The notes below the pieces were generated by a model, which made no database searches, had not been told where the DNA came from, and saw only the letters and a program-made list of their open reading frames with translations. A DNA stretch of 64,000 nucleotides from Myxococcota bacterium (GTDB lineage Bacteria; Myxococcota_C; UBA6777): assembly GCA_023150835.1 (NCBI GenBank), contig JAKLKB010000024.1, forward strand, positions 11,106 through 75,105. The letters run 5' to 3'. The number at the start of each line of letters is the position of its first letter. Within the stretch, counting starts at the first letter, position 1. Positions 16,401-24,241 of this stretch are shown here, in pieces. A program made the position numbers and the translations under genes.

Positions 16401-17643
16401 GCAGATCAAACGTGGCGTGGGATGGATGTTTTCACGCAGTCGGGCAGCGTTGGAGAAGAAAGCCCAAGAAAAGGGCGTCAAACTGTACGAGTTGTTTTTG
16501 AGTGAAGAAGCCACAAAGCCCGGGCCGATCGAACGAACCATCGCACAATCGAAAGTGCTATTGCGTGTGGTCTCGGCGTTTTTTGGGTTGTGGACGGTGG
16601 CGCTGTTGTGCTTTGTGGATGCGGTGTTGTCGGTGTTTACGCAATATGCGCACAAGCTGTTGGGTTATTGGAAGACGTTGAAATCCAAAGGCAAGACCTT
16701 TTTGCGCAAACGCAATCGCACGCTGCATCAAGGAATGGCCGAAGATCTGATGAAGTTGCGTTTGCAGCTTTCGCAGCTACTGCTGATGCCGGGGTTTTCG
16801 CCGCAAGAATGTGCGGCGTCGATCTCGAAAGAAGAACTCAAAGCGTTGGTGCTTTCGCCAACATTTCCGTTGCATCAAGTCCTTGAAGCGCGATGCCGCC
16901 TCGATGAAGTGAAGACCGATATCGGAGGGCTTTCGAGCTTTCATCTCCAGACATTTCTGAAAAAAGCGGTAAAAGGTGGGATCTTGCAGGTTGGCGAAAA
17001 GATCCTTGATCTGTTTAAGCACATCGTCCCCAATCCTTTTTTGTTTGTGCGTGGGTGGAAGGATCTGTATCTGATGTGGCGTTATATGCGCTATTCTCGG
17101 CGCGAGTTGCTTGAGATGTATGCGCGTCTTGTGGATGACTTTCAGACCTTGCTTGCGATGTCGCTTGAATCCGCCAACGCCAAAGACGCCGAAAAGGATG
17201 TCGCCCCCGAAACCATCGAACCTGTCTTGATGGCGCTGTTTCCGTATGAAGAAGCGTTGTTTGAGCGGCTGGGTTTGCAGAGAAACAGCTTGTTGCAAAA
17301 AAGCGAGATGAACCAGCGTCTTGCTGTCGAAGCGACACAGCGGGATATGCAGCGGTTGTTGCAGGTGATGTGTCTTGCAGGGCGCTTTTTGTTGCCGCAG
17401 CGTTGGTCGCGGGCTGAACTGCTGCTCGAATACCAAGCGATGTCCGCCAACAACCGTTTTTCGCCGCAAGTTGCCCTCGAAGTCGAGGCTTGGCTCGATC
17501 AAGAAGTCAAGCAGATCATCGACTCCACCAAGATCCTCGCCCCCCATGAAGAATTCGAAGCACAGCTCCAAGAAGAGGCCCTCCGAAAGTCTCGACAACG
17601 CGCCCTGCGTAAGATCGTCAAACAACGTGGCTTTTGGGTCTGA
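13438..17643 (+). CDS. Very large uncharacterised protein with disordered Pro/Ala-rich middle and membrane segment
   Basis: A 1401-residue protein of unknown function. Residues 1 to about 200 are folded-looking and helical, starting MYNHLPIYQAPYPKDILRSP. Residues about 220 to 960 are low-complexity, with acidic stretches, proline runs, repeats of PQTSAAPLP, APAPAAPAPAP and SSGYAAPMPP, then a Glu/Lys-rich part. At about 965-985 a hydrophobic segment (ILMFPLIVLAAPFAALYWVG) is followed by a basic stretch, a second hydrophobic segment near 1045 (VVSAFFGLWTVALLCFVDAV), and a helical C-terminal domain of about 330 residues. It is probably an inner-membrane protein with a long flexible cytoplasmic linker. 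GAGG lies 5 nt before ATG 13438. It stands alone. Confidence 0.82.
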   Translation: MYNHLPIYQAPYPKDILRSPDPHVFFASFDFLLESDPSFGGLGASLTMLHAMMTRPQYLVLVKKLPLASQDPKAFLAYVVCVLYDAERVEALPSEVAEGFARFLSKAEGGALERAAERLARYLLIFGPQQLVSGHSAFSQRLGLLREALLVWIGTFPVEHPPDDQAIRDQLWAIVPHYFPEHFPHLFPKNERVEDTDSWKDTLVTGVDLRGRLSTSVEPPASFEPLERPAPLDPLDPLAWRGERWERLSAAEDDLDTTITTGGWTVGEASDEGAMFGESPDEDKPSGAVLPVLSRSPVVKPEAEIREAGYGLRRGQPLVEERPADAQKSEDWGEDSDDLRVDELVEYDEEEAEETSEAVPADEVILTGLPKPAPRPADDILSRSMPSGAKPKPAPPPSYEVGRLSLESKPVPPSVVEKPPLPEEPPSMQPFDYTSTTRAGVLPPTTFPIPPGAPPLPPQTSAAPLPPQTSAAPPPPPKTSQLPPAPQKPSAAPAARGGVAPVPMRFERDEHTVLSSTGQFDAFQGTPVEDRSTTTKTETAKAPPLPSGGAPAAPFGGLPASTPPLEPSGYAAPMPPTSRSSGYAAPMPPPPPPPPISSADAAPPAVSAPAGPPAFRGPAAPAPAPAALAPAPAAPAPAPAAPAPAPAAPAPAPAPASDAPASVAAPAPAAPARRSGGAAPSLGKGASSLGPQSGEVAPELDDSRDLGGISDRERNRAPMRAAAKRSDEARGEASSKDGAKRSDEALLKDALSTEEGAGTGFEEKAKKKRKAADKYSEEMEKEQAEAPRPVEEGGEQEITRSQQELRLEEQKATLSEQDGQQKLIRREREIERAPAKEAKAEFAQLPDEEVASSVLEEDAPSMKADLAQFSDGEAASPVLEEAREPRAPDKKSLSGAAGGDADLGPSAEVSEPSPMRSSLPMPPAPSMPPAEIPPIALGKAPYPQQAPIEAPARSKSAFSALGRIISTILMFPLIVLAAPFAALYWVGKQIKRGVGWMFSRSRAALEKKAQEKGVKLYELFLSEEATKPGPIERTIAQSKVLLRVVSAFFGLWTVALLCFVDAVLSVFTQYAHKLLGYWKTLKSKGKTFLRKRNRTLHQGMAEDLMKLRLQLSQLLLMPGFSPQECAASISKEELKALVLSPTFPLHQVLEARCRLDEVKTDIGGLSSFHLQTFLKKAVKGGILQVGEKILDLFKHIVPNPFLFVRGWKDLYLMWRYMRYSRRELLEMYARLVDDFQTLLAMSLESANAKDAEKDVAPETIEPVLMALFPYEEALFERLGLQRNSLLQKSEMNQRLAVEATQRDMQRLLQVMCLAGRFLLPQRWSRAELLLEYQAMSANNRFSPQVALEVEAWLDQEVKQIIDSTKILAPHEEFEAQLQEEALRKSRQRALRKIVKQRGFWV

Positions 17644-17658
17644 TTCTGCTTAGGGGTT

Positions 17659-17773
17659 ATACGAGATCCGCCCGCTGCGTGATCGTAAAAAAGTAGGGGC
17701 AGCCCCCTGTGGCTGCCCAAGCACAGGGCGTCTTCGCGCTCTCCTTCGATCACAGATCACTTGGATATCGTAT
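17659..17773 (+). repeat. TIR/hairpin repeat element, best complete copy
   Basis: The 115-bp element has terminal inverted repeats ATACGAGATCC (17659-17669) and GGATATCGTAT (17763-17773). Between them lie GCGTGATCGTAAA, the hairpin core GTAGGGGCAGCC...GGCTGCCC and the right arm GGGCGTCTTCGCG. It starts 15 bases after the 1401-residue gene. Its right end lies inside the convergent gene 17757-18305, supplying that gene's last codons and stop. Confidence 0.85.
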
Positions 17774-18305
17774 TATCGTCGGAGGGTGGGGGATTGCGGG
17801 GGAGGATTTGGTAGCCACAGCCTTTGAGAAGGTGGGGGCGGCTGGTGAATTCGATGCGGGGCCATTGGCGGCAGATGGCGGGCCGAAGGGGATATTGCCC
17901 GCAGCGTCCGTCTTTTTGGAGGTATCGGCAACTCATGACTTTGACGACTTCGCCGTTGGGGCCTTCGGCATCGAAGCCGCGAGAATAAAAGCCGTGTATA
18001 TCTGTATGCCACCACAGCCAGAACGCCCGAAACCAAGGCCATTTGTCCAAGATCGGAGGCCATTGCATCAGGATGTAGTGGCAGCAATGACCGCGTTGTT
18101 TGCAGCCGCCTGTGATCTTGTAAGGGGGAGGGGAGAGGGTTTGGATGATTTTTTGGACGACCAGATCGAGCAGCATAAAAGGCAGGACAAGGGCTTTGAG
18201 AGCGAAGCGAAGGGGCGCGGGGGTGCGTTGTGGGGGGATGCCTTCGGGTGGAGGGCCGGGCTGTTGAGAGGATTCGGTGCGCCAGTGATGCGAACGGGCA
18301 GGCAT
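17757..18305 (-). CDS. YkgJ-type cysteine-cluster protein
   Basis: A 182-residue member of the putative zinc/iron-chelating (YkgJ, formerly UPF0153) family. The cysteine pattern is spread through GGCKQRGHCCHY (about residues 66-77), VMSCRYLQKDGRCGQYPLRP (about 122-141) and AICRQWP. The N-terminal half of the cluster sits after a hydrophobic helix (ALKALVLPFMLLDLVVQKII), so it may be membrane-associated. The biochemical role of the family is not established. The start ATG 18305 has AAAGGA 6 nt upstream. The last codons (encoding DDNTISK) and the stop lie in an inserted repeat element, so the native C-terminus has probably been changed. Confidence 0.82.
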   Translation of the reverse strand: MPARSHHWRTESSQQPGPPPEGIPPQRTPAPLRFALKALVLPFMLLDLVVQKIIQTLSPPPYKITGGCKQRGHCCHYILMQWPPILDKWPWFRAFWLWWHTDIHGFYSRGFDAEGPNGEVVKVMSCRYLQKDGRCGQYPLRPAICRQWPRIEFTSRPHLLKGCGYQILPRNPPPSDDNTISK

Positions 18306-18366
18306 GGGGGTTCCTTTACAGGGGCGGTTGGTGGGGCAGAAGATCGCTCATCGATCTTTTAATTTT

Positions 18367-18534
18367 TCAAAATGGAGCAAGCATAGCAAAAAGGCGTCTG
18401 TGTCGGGTTGGCTTGTGAAAGAGTGCGTAGTAAGCTGCCGATACAGCGCGACGAAGGCTTGCTTGTTTGGGGCGTCTGGGTTCGTTTTGTGCGAGTCTTT
18501 TGGCTTGTGAAAGAAGATCTTCTGCGTACCCCAC
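18367..18534 (-). pseudogene. Truncated HEPN-domain protein
   Basis: A 55-residue remnant begins at GTG 18534, with AAAGGAG 8 nt upstream, and reads GYAEDLLSQAKRLAQNE... then SLRRAVSAAYYALFH. This is the conserved N-terminal helix pair of HEPN proteins of about 140 residues. The frame then leaves the family sequence and stops, so the second half, including the usual R-x4-6-H ribonuclease motif, is missing. The start lies 14 nt after the 101-residue gene, so the two form an operon. It is probably a non-functional relic; a frameshift is also possible, but no continuation was seen in the other frames. Confidence 0.55.
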
Positions 18535-18547
18535 TTGATGCGCTCCT

Positions 18548-18853
18548 TTAGGATACAACGAGGCGTTCGAGGTGTGCTTGTTCTTGGAGTTCGGCTTCCG
18601 TTTTGAAGTGGATATAGGGCCACGCATCCAAAAAGAAGGGCTGCCATATTTCTTCGATCTTTTGCCGTAGGGTTGTGCGTGTTTGCTTGGATTGTGCGTT
18701 GGTGGTGGCTTTGAGGACGATCCAAAGCCACAACGCATGGTCGCCTGTCGAGTCAAGCGCGTATTCGTACTGGATTTCTTTGACTGCGTTGGTAGGCATC
18801 GCTTGTTGGATCTCTTTGAGCGCTTTCTCTAAGGAATTTTTTTGTTTTGGCAT
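18548..18853 (-). CDS. Small HEPN-partner protein, function unknown
   Basis: A 101-residue soluble protein. Its layout resembles the short proteins that commonly precede HEPN genes: an N-terminal amphipathic helix, then a strand YEYALDSTGDHALWLWIVLKA, then a helix and a FFLDAWPYIHFKTEAEL tail. It lacks the GSxxxGxxxxSDxD motif of minimal nucleotidyltransferases, so it is not a classical MNT antitoxin. AGAGAGG lies just before ATG 18853. It is directly upstream of the truncated HEPN gene and downstream of gspN on the same strand. The family assignment is from memory of the pattern and should be treated as tentative. Confidence 0.6.
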   Translation of the reverse strand: MPKQKNSLEKALKEIQQAMPTNAVKEIQYEYALDSTGDHALWLWIVLKATTNAQSKQTRTTLRQKIEEIWQPFFLDAWPYIHFKTEAELQEQAHLERLVVS

Positions 18854-18961
18854 GAAAACCTCTCTGTTAACTAGTATTTACTCCGATCTCGGTCCGAGAA
18901 GACATGGGTTCGAGCAAGTTAGAGCAGCGGGTGCGTTTTGTCACGGTGGCTTGGGGGCCGT

Positions 18962-19984
18962 TTAGCGGGGAGTGAAGCGAGGTTGGCCGTAGAAAGGGAA
19001 GTAGACGTTGTAAGTAATGTATCCATCGGGCTTGGGGGTGGGTAAGGCCCCGAGTCCGACTTTGAGGAGAGAGTCGGGTTTGAGGGAGTTGATGAAGTCT
19101 TTTTCGATCTTGAAGCGGATATCGCCGCGAAAGATGCTGTAGCGGAAGTTGGGGTTGAGTTGGATCTTGCCTGTCACTTGGAGGTCGATATCGCCGCCAA
19201 ATGCGCGAACATTGGAGAGATCGGCGATAGCTTTTTCCATTTTGATCTCGATATTGAGGGTGCCGAGGTTGAGGCGTGGGACGGGGAGTTCACCCATCTG
19301 GCCGGCGGGGAAGTAGCCCGGGCCGATCGAGAAGTTGCGGATCGTGAGTTTGATCTTGCCGGTGCTACGGTTGAGATCGATGGCGTTGGGAGGTGGGCGA
19401 AAGGTGGGGCGTTTGTTTTTGCCTTGTGGAGCGGGGGCGTTGGTGGGAGGGAGTAGATCGAGGTTGATATCGCCGCGAACGGCACCGAATACAGGGGCAA
19501 AAAGGATCTCAAGCAGCGGCTTGGCGTCGGGGTTTTTGAGCATCTTTCCGCTGGTGGGGCCGAGAAGGGCGAGTTGTAAGCCGTCGAGGTTGGCTTGGAC
19601 GGAGATCTCGTTTTTTCGGGAGCGAGAGAACGAGCCGTTGAGTTCGCCGCTGGCGATCTCGGCAAAGAAGGAAGCCGAGAGACTGCCCCAGAGTAAGGGG
19701 AAGATGGAGAGTCGAGCGCGGACTTGCGGGATCTGAACTTCGGCGATGCCCTTGGGGACGAGACGTTGGAGGTTGAGGTCTTGGATGTGTACGCCCGTGA
19801 GGTAATAGGGGCGAAGGTCGTTCATTTGGATGCGGGTTTGGGTGGCGCGTTGGACGGGAACGGAAAAAGCGTCAAAAAGCCGTCTGTAGGGGAAAGTTTG
19901 GTAGAGGAAGAACAGAAAGGAAAAGAAAGCGAGGGCAGCATAAGCTGTCCAACGGAGGAGCTTTTGGAGACGTTCTCTTTGCAT
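18962..19984 (-). CDS. gspN: Type II secretion system protein GspN
   Basis: GspN is an accessory component of the type II secretion inner-membrane platform. The 340-residue protein has one N-terminal membrane helix (AALAFFSFLFFLYQTFPYRR, about residues 16-35). A long beta-rich periplasmic domain follows, with RLFDAFSVPVQRATQTRIQ and ARLSIFPLLWGSLSASFFAE, recalling AsmA-like GspN proteins. A Pro-rich insert lies near residues 175-200. It is the last gene of the gspC-N operon; its start is 7 nt after the gspM stop, so translation is probably coupled. The assignment rests on position and the GspN-like fold pattern. Confidence 0.85.
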   Translation of the reverse strand: MQRERLQKLLRWTAYAALAFFSFLFFLYQTFPYRRLFDAFSVPVQRATQTRIQMNDLRPYYLTGVHIQDLNLQRLVPKGIAEVQIPQVRARLSIFPLLWGSLSASFFAEIASGELNGSFSRSRKNEISVQANLDGLQLALLGPTSGKMLKNPDAKPLLEILFAPVFGAVRGDINLDLLPPTNAPAPQGKNKRPTFRPPPNAIDLNRSTGKIKLTIRNFSIGPGYFPAGQMGELPVPRLNLGTLNIEIKMEKAIADLSNVRAFGGDIDLQVTGKIQLNPNFRYSIFRGDIRFKIEKDFINSLKPDSLLKVGLGALPTPKPDGYITYNVYFPFYGQPRFTPR

Positions 19985-19991
19985 GACGGCC

Positions 19992-20567
19992 TCAGTTTTG
20001 GGCGAGATCGTAAGTGGAGACAGTGGCGTTAAAGTCGGGCTTTGCGGGTTCAGAGAAGTTGGGACTCATGCGAAGCTCGCGGACTTTGACGATCTGGCCG
20101 GAGTTTTCGATGCCATCGAGAAAGCGAGCCAGAGCGCCCAGATCGGCAGCGGTGATACTGATACGGACGGAGCGTTCGCGTAGGCGAGAGGCGTTGGGGG
20201 CGGCGGAAGGTGCATCGGAGACGGGATTCATGGAGGAGATATTGATGCTGTGTTTTTGGCTGAGTTGATCGAGAAAGGTGATGAGGTTGAGGCGTCCGGC
20301 TTGTTTGATGCGCTGTTCGAGGCGTTCGACTTTGCGTTTGGCGACTTCAAAGCGGCTTTGGAGTTGGGCGATCTGAGCCAGTTGTTTGACGAGTTCTTGG
20401 TTGCTGCTTTCGCGGCTTTTGAAGCTACCGCCGATCACAAGGTCGCCGATGTAAAGGAGCAAGAGCAGGCCGACGACACCGATGATCAGGGCCAAGACAC
20501 GATCACGCGGAGATTGTTGTTCGAGATAAGCGGTGACTTGATCAACCTTTTCTTCAAAGAAAGCCAT
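19992..20567 (-). CDS. gspM: Type II secretion system protein GspM
   Basis: GspM is a bitopic inner-membrane platform protein that pairs with GspL. The 191-residue protein has a short cytoplasmic N-terminus, one membrane helix (VLALIIGVVGLLLLLYIGDL, about residues 24-43), a periplasmic coiled coil rich in Lys/Gln/Glu and Arg (about 50-95), and a ferredoxin-like C-terminal domain ending in VRELRMSPNF. This is the typical GspM/PilO architecture. A family A repeat separates it from gspL by about 220 bases, but gene order and strand still support one operon. Confidence 0.87.
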   Translation of the reverse strand: MAFFEEKVDQVTAYLEQQSPRDRVLALIIGVVGLLLLLYIGDLVIGGSFKSRESSNQELVKQLAQIAQLQSRFEVAKRKVERLEQRIKQAGRLNLITFLDQLSQKHSINISSMNPVSDAPSAAPNASRLRERSVRISITAADLGALARFLDGIENSGQIVKVRELRMSPNFSEPAKPDFNATVSTYDLAQN

Positions 20568-20609
20568 AATGCTTGCATTCCTTGTGGTATAGGGCAGTTT
20601 GCAGGTGTC

Positions 20610-20808
20610 TCAGCAGTCAAGGGGGCTGCATTGTTCGGTCGAGGTTGTGGGGCTTTGCCCAACGCCCCGCGCCCTTAGCGCGGCTGCCTTGACCCCGTAT
20701 TGGCGCGGTGTTCCTTGGTTTTTCAATCGAACAGCCTTGCCGCTTGAAGTGGCGCGAACACGGGGGGTTTTGTCCACAGCCCATTGTTTCAGCAGTCAAG
20801 GGGGCTGC
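20610..20808 (-). repeat. Family A repeat, copy 4, flanked by 20-bp direct repeats
   Basis: The inverted family A element occupies about 20630-20788, with GTTGTGGGGCTTTGCCCAAC, CTTGACCCCGTATTGG and GCGCGAACACGGGGGG. It is bracketed by identical 20-bp copies of TCAGCAGTCAAGGGGGCTGC at 20610-20629 and 20789-20808. The second copy is the end of gspL including its stop, so the insertion duplicated the last 20 bases of that gene. Confidence 0.85.
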
Positions 20809-22417
20809 GCAGGCGGAATTCGTATTTGTTTTGTTTGCCAGCGGCGCGTTGGACGACACCTTCGGGCATCTTGGCGAAACATTTGTATTCTTTGAGATTT
20901 TGTTGGATCTGTGAAGCCGCAGCATACGAATCGGTTTCGCCTTCAAGCTCGAAGTTTCGGGCGTTGATGTTGAGGCGTGTGATCTCGATCTTGAGCTTTT
21001 TGTCTTTGGCGAGGCGAGAGACGCGGTCGTAGATCTCGAGGAACATATCATAAGCGCTAATGGTAGGGATGACGGCTTGTTCGCCGGTGCCTTTGGCTTT
21101 TTGGATCTCTTCGAGCATGATGTTGATGCAGCGGGTGGGATCGGAGATGGGCTGTCCAAGGATCTGCTGACAGCGGCGTTCGACTTCACGTTGGAGTTGT
21201 GTGTTTTCTTTGGAGAGTGCGTAAAAGCCGGTAAAGACGGAGGTCATCAGCAAGACCAACAAGATGGCGGAGCCGATCACAAGGCTAGGGATGCGATCTT
21301 TGAGGAATTGGAGATCGCCTTTGTAGGCGAATTCACGTGTGCGGAAGTTGATCTGGGCAAATCGAGAGCGAGAAAGGCCGCGAAGGGCGAGAGCAAGGGC
21401 TTTATGGAGTGGGGCGTCTTGTTGGGGCCAAGCCAAGCCTTCGGCGGTGGGGATGTGTTTGGGTTGGAGCGGTAAGACGCGGAGATTGAGGCGCTGGGCG
21501 AGAAATGTAGCGATGCCTCGGAGCATGGCTCCGCCGCCTGTGATGTAGAGGGTTTGGAGTTGCTGGCTTGCGCGGCGTTGGAGGGCCGCAAAGGAGCGGC
21601 GAAGTTCGGTGAGGATGGGAGTAAAAGCGCGTTGGACGGATTGGGTTTCGGGGGAGTCGATAGCGCCGGGTGGAGCGGCGAGATCGATCTGATTCCATAG
21701 CGTCTCGTGGGCTTGGTGTGGATGGATCTGGTGGGTGGTGATGAGGGCTTGGCGAAGTTGGCGGGTGCCGCGTTGGATCGAGCGGACAAGCTCGGCGCGA
21801 ACGGGTTCTTTGGGATCTTGGGGGTAGCGGCGGAACAGGGTGAGTGTGGTGTGTCGGAAACCAAGGTCGAGGACACCCCATGTTTCTTCGTCAGGTCCGG
21901 GTTCACAATCGGGAAAGAGATGGGTGTAAGGCAGTCCGTCAAGCATCAAGACGCGGGGATCGACAGCGGCTTCTTGGAGGCTGCGGAGGTAGGAGCCGAC
22001 TTCTTCGATGGGGGCGTTGCCGACGAGTACACGGGAGCCTTCTTTGGTGGATTCGATGAATTGGTAGTCATAGATCAGGTCTTCGATCTCGAAGGGCGAC
22101 ATCTCATCGAGTTGGAAGCTGAGGACTTGCTCGATCTTTGCGGTGTCAGAAAAGGGCAGATCGATCACGGCGCTTGCGCCGATGGATCCCGGGAGAGAGG
22201 TGATGATCTGTTCGACAGGTCCGATGGTTTGGAGCGTTTGTGCGATCGCTTGTTTGCGAGCGTTTTGGATGGATTCGGCCTCGGTTTCGGGGCCGTCGTC
22301 GAGGGGTATCGCTTCGAGGTGGTAGGCTTCGACGTTGTATTGACGGCCCGTCTGTTGAAGAACCACAGCTTTGATGGAAGCCTTACCGATATCGAGTCCG
22401 AGGATGCGTTGGGCCAT
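20789..22417 (-). CDS. gspL: Type II secretion protein GspL, PilM-like with fused periplasmic domain
   Basis: GspL links the cytoplasmic ATPase GspE to the membrane platform. This 542-residue protein has a PilM-like actin-fold cytoplasmic domain, with ILGLDIGKASIKAVVLQQTG at residues 4-23, WGVLDLGFRHTTLTLF (about 185-200) and LYITGGGAMLRG (about 293-304). A membrane helix follows (SLVIGSAILLVLLMTSVFTG, about 388-407), then a periplasmic coiled coil and a small alpha/beta domain. It is the fused PilM/PilN-like form seen in deltaproteobacterial systems. The last codons and stop are duplicated downstream next to an inserted repeat. Confidence 0.9.
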   Translation of the reverse strand: MAQRILGLDIGKASIKAVVLQQTGRQYNVEAYHLEAIPLDDGPETEAESIQNARKQAIAQTLQTIGPVEQIITSLPGSIGASAVIDLPFSDTAKIEQVLSFQLDEMSPFEIEDLIYDYQFIESTKEGSRVLVGNAPIEEVGSYLRSLQEAAVDPRVLMLDGLPYTHLFPDCEPGPDEETWGVLDLGFRHTTLTLFRRYPQDPKEPVRAELVRSIQRGTRQLRQALITTHQIHPHQAHETLWNQIDLAAPPGAIDSPETQSVQRAFTPILTELRRSFAALQRRASQQLQTLYITGGGAMLRGIATFLAQRLNLRVLPLQPKHIPTAEGLAWPQQDAPLHKALALALRGLSRSRFAQINFRTREFAYKGDLQFLKDRIPSLVIGSAILLVLLMTSVFTGFYALSKENTQLQREVERRCQQILGQPISDPTRCINIMLEEIQKAKGTGEQAVIPTISAYDMFLEIYDRVSRLAKDKKLKIEITRLNINARNFELEGETDSYAAASQIQQNLKEYKCFAKMPEGVVQRAAGKQNKYEFRLRSPLDC

Positions 22418-22447
22418 AGGAGATTCCTTACAAGCGAGAGCATGGGG

Positions 22448-24226
22448 CTATTGGAGTTGCCAGAAGTAGACTTTGCGAGCGCCGCGAGGCTCCATAAAGA
22501 TCACGGCTTGGATGCGGCGTTGGACACGACCGACTTGTCCGACGGCTTCGACGCGAAAGAGGTCGGTGTCGGTGGTGAGGGTGATACCTGTATTGCGGTT
22601 CATTGTAAAGCGCGGAAGCTGTTGAGGGTTGATCTGCTGCTGCATGTTGGTGGCCCCGAGTCCTTGGGTGAGGTTGGAGGGGAGGACGTTGGGATTTTCG
22701 CACCAGTTGAAGAAAGCGTTGTCGTCCTCGAAGCCGAGGTAGTTTCGCCATGTCTCCATTGCTTGGACGAATTGGAGGAAGGCAGGTTGTAGAAAGATGC
22801 TTCGATCGAAGGGGGGTTTGGGGACACCGTGAGCCATGACAAGACCGCGCAGGATGTTGATGTCGGCTTGTTGGATGTTGATCCGCAAGGGGCCGTAAAC
22901 GGTGAAGAGATGGCCGAAGGTTTGGAAGAAGATATCGTCCACGCCGTAGATCAAGCGAAGCTCTTTGACCGAGTCGAGATAAGAGTTTTTGGTGTAATAG
23001 CCTTTTTCATCGTAGCGGTATTTGGAGTCTTCGGTGTTGCTGTCTTCGCCAGCGACGCGGTTGTCTGGGTCGATCCAGTCTTGTATGGCGGAGATCTGTT
23101 CTTGTCGTGTGATGCGAGTGCCGTCGGCGCGAGGGTTTTCAAACAGGGGATTGTAGCGTGGTGGGGCAAAGATGGCTTCTAATTGTTTGCGCAAGACCAA
23201 GGCTTCACGGGCGCTGTAGAAGTGGTTGAGATTGAGTTTGGCGCTTTCATCGGTGAGCGTTGCGGAAAAGCGGCCACTAAAATCTCCGAAGGGATAGAGT
23301 TGGCCTTGGTCGGTGGTACGGCCTTTGTCTTTGTCTTCGTCTTTGTTGCGTTTGGCTCGACCAAAAGCACCGCCCGCGATGGACTTGATTAGGTCGGAGT
23401 TGACGGGGACGATGCTCCAAAGCTGAAAGCGATTGAGCAACATGGCGAGTTCGGGGCGTCCACCAAGCATCTGTTTGATGCCTGCTTTGAAGGTGGACTT
23501 GATCTTGCGGAACTTGTGTTCAAAGGACAGCAAGAGGTGGGTGAATTCGAGGGAGGATCGGGCGAGGTATTCGGCACGCAAGGCATCACGGGAGTTTGCG
23601 GCCATTTGAAGTTGGACACGCGCATCGAATTGGAGTTCGAGCGTCAGGGAGGTGGCGAGCATCAACAAGCTGAGAACAAGCAAAAGAGCGAGGCCTCGGC
23701 TGCGCTTGGCTTGCAAGCCGATCGGCGCGGAGGGGATCGTGGTTGGGGTGGTGTTGTCGTCATAGGCGGAGGGATGGGGTGTGGAAAGACGGGGGAGAGT
23801 GGTTGAAGTGGCCGAAGTGGCGGAGGGATGAGTGAGCGTGGTCGAAGTGGCCGAAGTGGCGGAGGGATGAGTGAGCGTGGTCGAAGTGGCGGAGTGATGG
23901 GGCGTTGTCGCACGAGCGATGTTGCGAAGGCGAGGCGAAGGAGCGATGGGGATGCCCCAGAGATGGGTGCGGCGGCGTGGTGGGCGCGTTGTGGAGGCGG
24001 AAGCTGTAGGGAGAACGGTGTTTGTTGTGGAGGCGGAAGCTGTAGGGAGAAAGGCGGTTGTTGTGGAGGCGGAAGCTGTAGGGAGAACGGTGTTTGTTAT
24101 CGAGGCGGAAGCTGTAGGGAGAACGGTGTTTGTTATCGAGGCGGAAGCTGTAGGGAGAACGGTGTTTGTTGTGGAGGCGGATATCGTGGGTGGGTGGGTG
24201 GGGGAGGTGTATTTGTTTTGGGGCAT
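22448..24226 (-). CDS. gspK: Type II secretion minor pseudopilin GspK with repeat-rich N-terminal extension
   Basis: GspK caps the pseudopilus tip. The family core starts at KRSRG followed by LALLLVLSLLMLATSLTLE, the prepilin-peptidase site and hydrophobic helix. The large alpha domain insert of GspK follows (SAKLNLNHFYSAREALVLRK; QDWIDPDNRV). From ATG 24226 the protein has about 178 residues before the cleavage site. These consist of 12-residue (TASASTTNTVLP) and 13-residue (SATSATSTTLTHP) tandem repeats, whereas normal leaders are under 30 residues. A TTG at 23716 would give an eight-residue leader, but lacks a visible ribosome binding site. Which start is used is unresolved. The ATG lies 15 nt downstream of the gspJ stop. 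Confidence 0.87.
   Translation of the reverse strand: MPQNKYTSPTHPPTISASTTNTVLPTASASITNTVLPTASASITNTVLPTASASTTTAFLPTASASTTNTVLPTASASTTRPPRRRTHLWGIPIAPSPRLRNIARATTPHHSATSTTLTHPSATSATSTTLTHPSATSATSTTLPRLSTPHPSAYDDNTTPTTIPSAPIGLQAKRSRGLALLLVLSLLMLATSLTLELQFDARVQLQMAANSRDALRAEYLARSSLEFTHLLLSFEHKFRKIKSTFKAGIKQMLGGRPELAMLLNRFQLWSIVPVNSDLIKSIAGGAFGRAKRNKDEDKDKGRTTDQGQLYPFGDFSGRFSATLTDESAKLNLNHFYSAREALVLRKQLEAIFAPPRYNPLFENPRADGTRITRQEQISAIQDWIDPDNRVAGEDSNTEDSKYRYDEKGYYTKNSYLDSVKELRLIYGVDDIFFQTFGHLFTVYGPLRINIQQADINILRGLVMAHGVPKPPFDRSIFLQPAFLQFVQAMETWRNYLGFEDDNAFFNWCENPNVLPSNLTQGLGATNMQQQINPQQLPRFTMNRNTGITLTTDTDLFRVEAVGQVGRVQRRIQAVIFMEPRGARKVYFWQLQ
23795..24195 (-). repeat. 36-nt and 39-nt tandem repeats in the 5' part of gspK
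   Basis: About five units of 36 nt around GGAGGCGGAAGCTGTAGGG lie at about 23995-24190. Two and a half units of 39 nt around GTCGAAGTGGCCGAAGTGG lie at about 23800-23895. Both periods keep the gspK frame open. Near identity of copies indicates recent expansion. Confidence 0.85.
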
Positions 24227-24241
24227 GGTGTGGGCCTCGTT

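Noticed and set aside
18885-18925. GGGTTCGAGC resembling a tRNA T-loop
   Set aside because: No acceptor, anticodon or D stems could be built around it on either strand.
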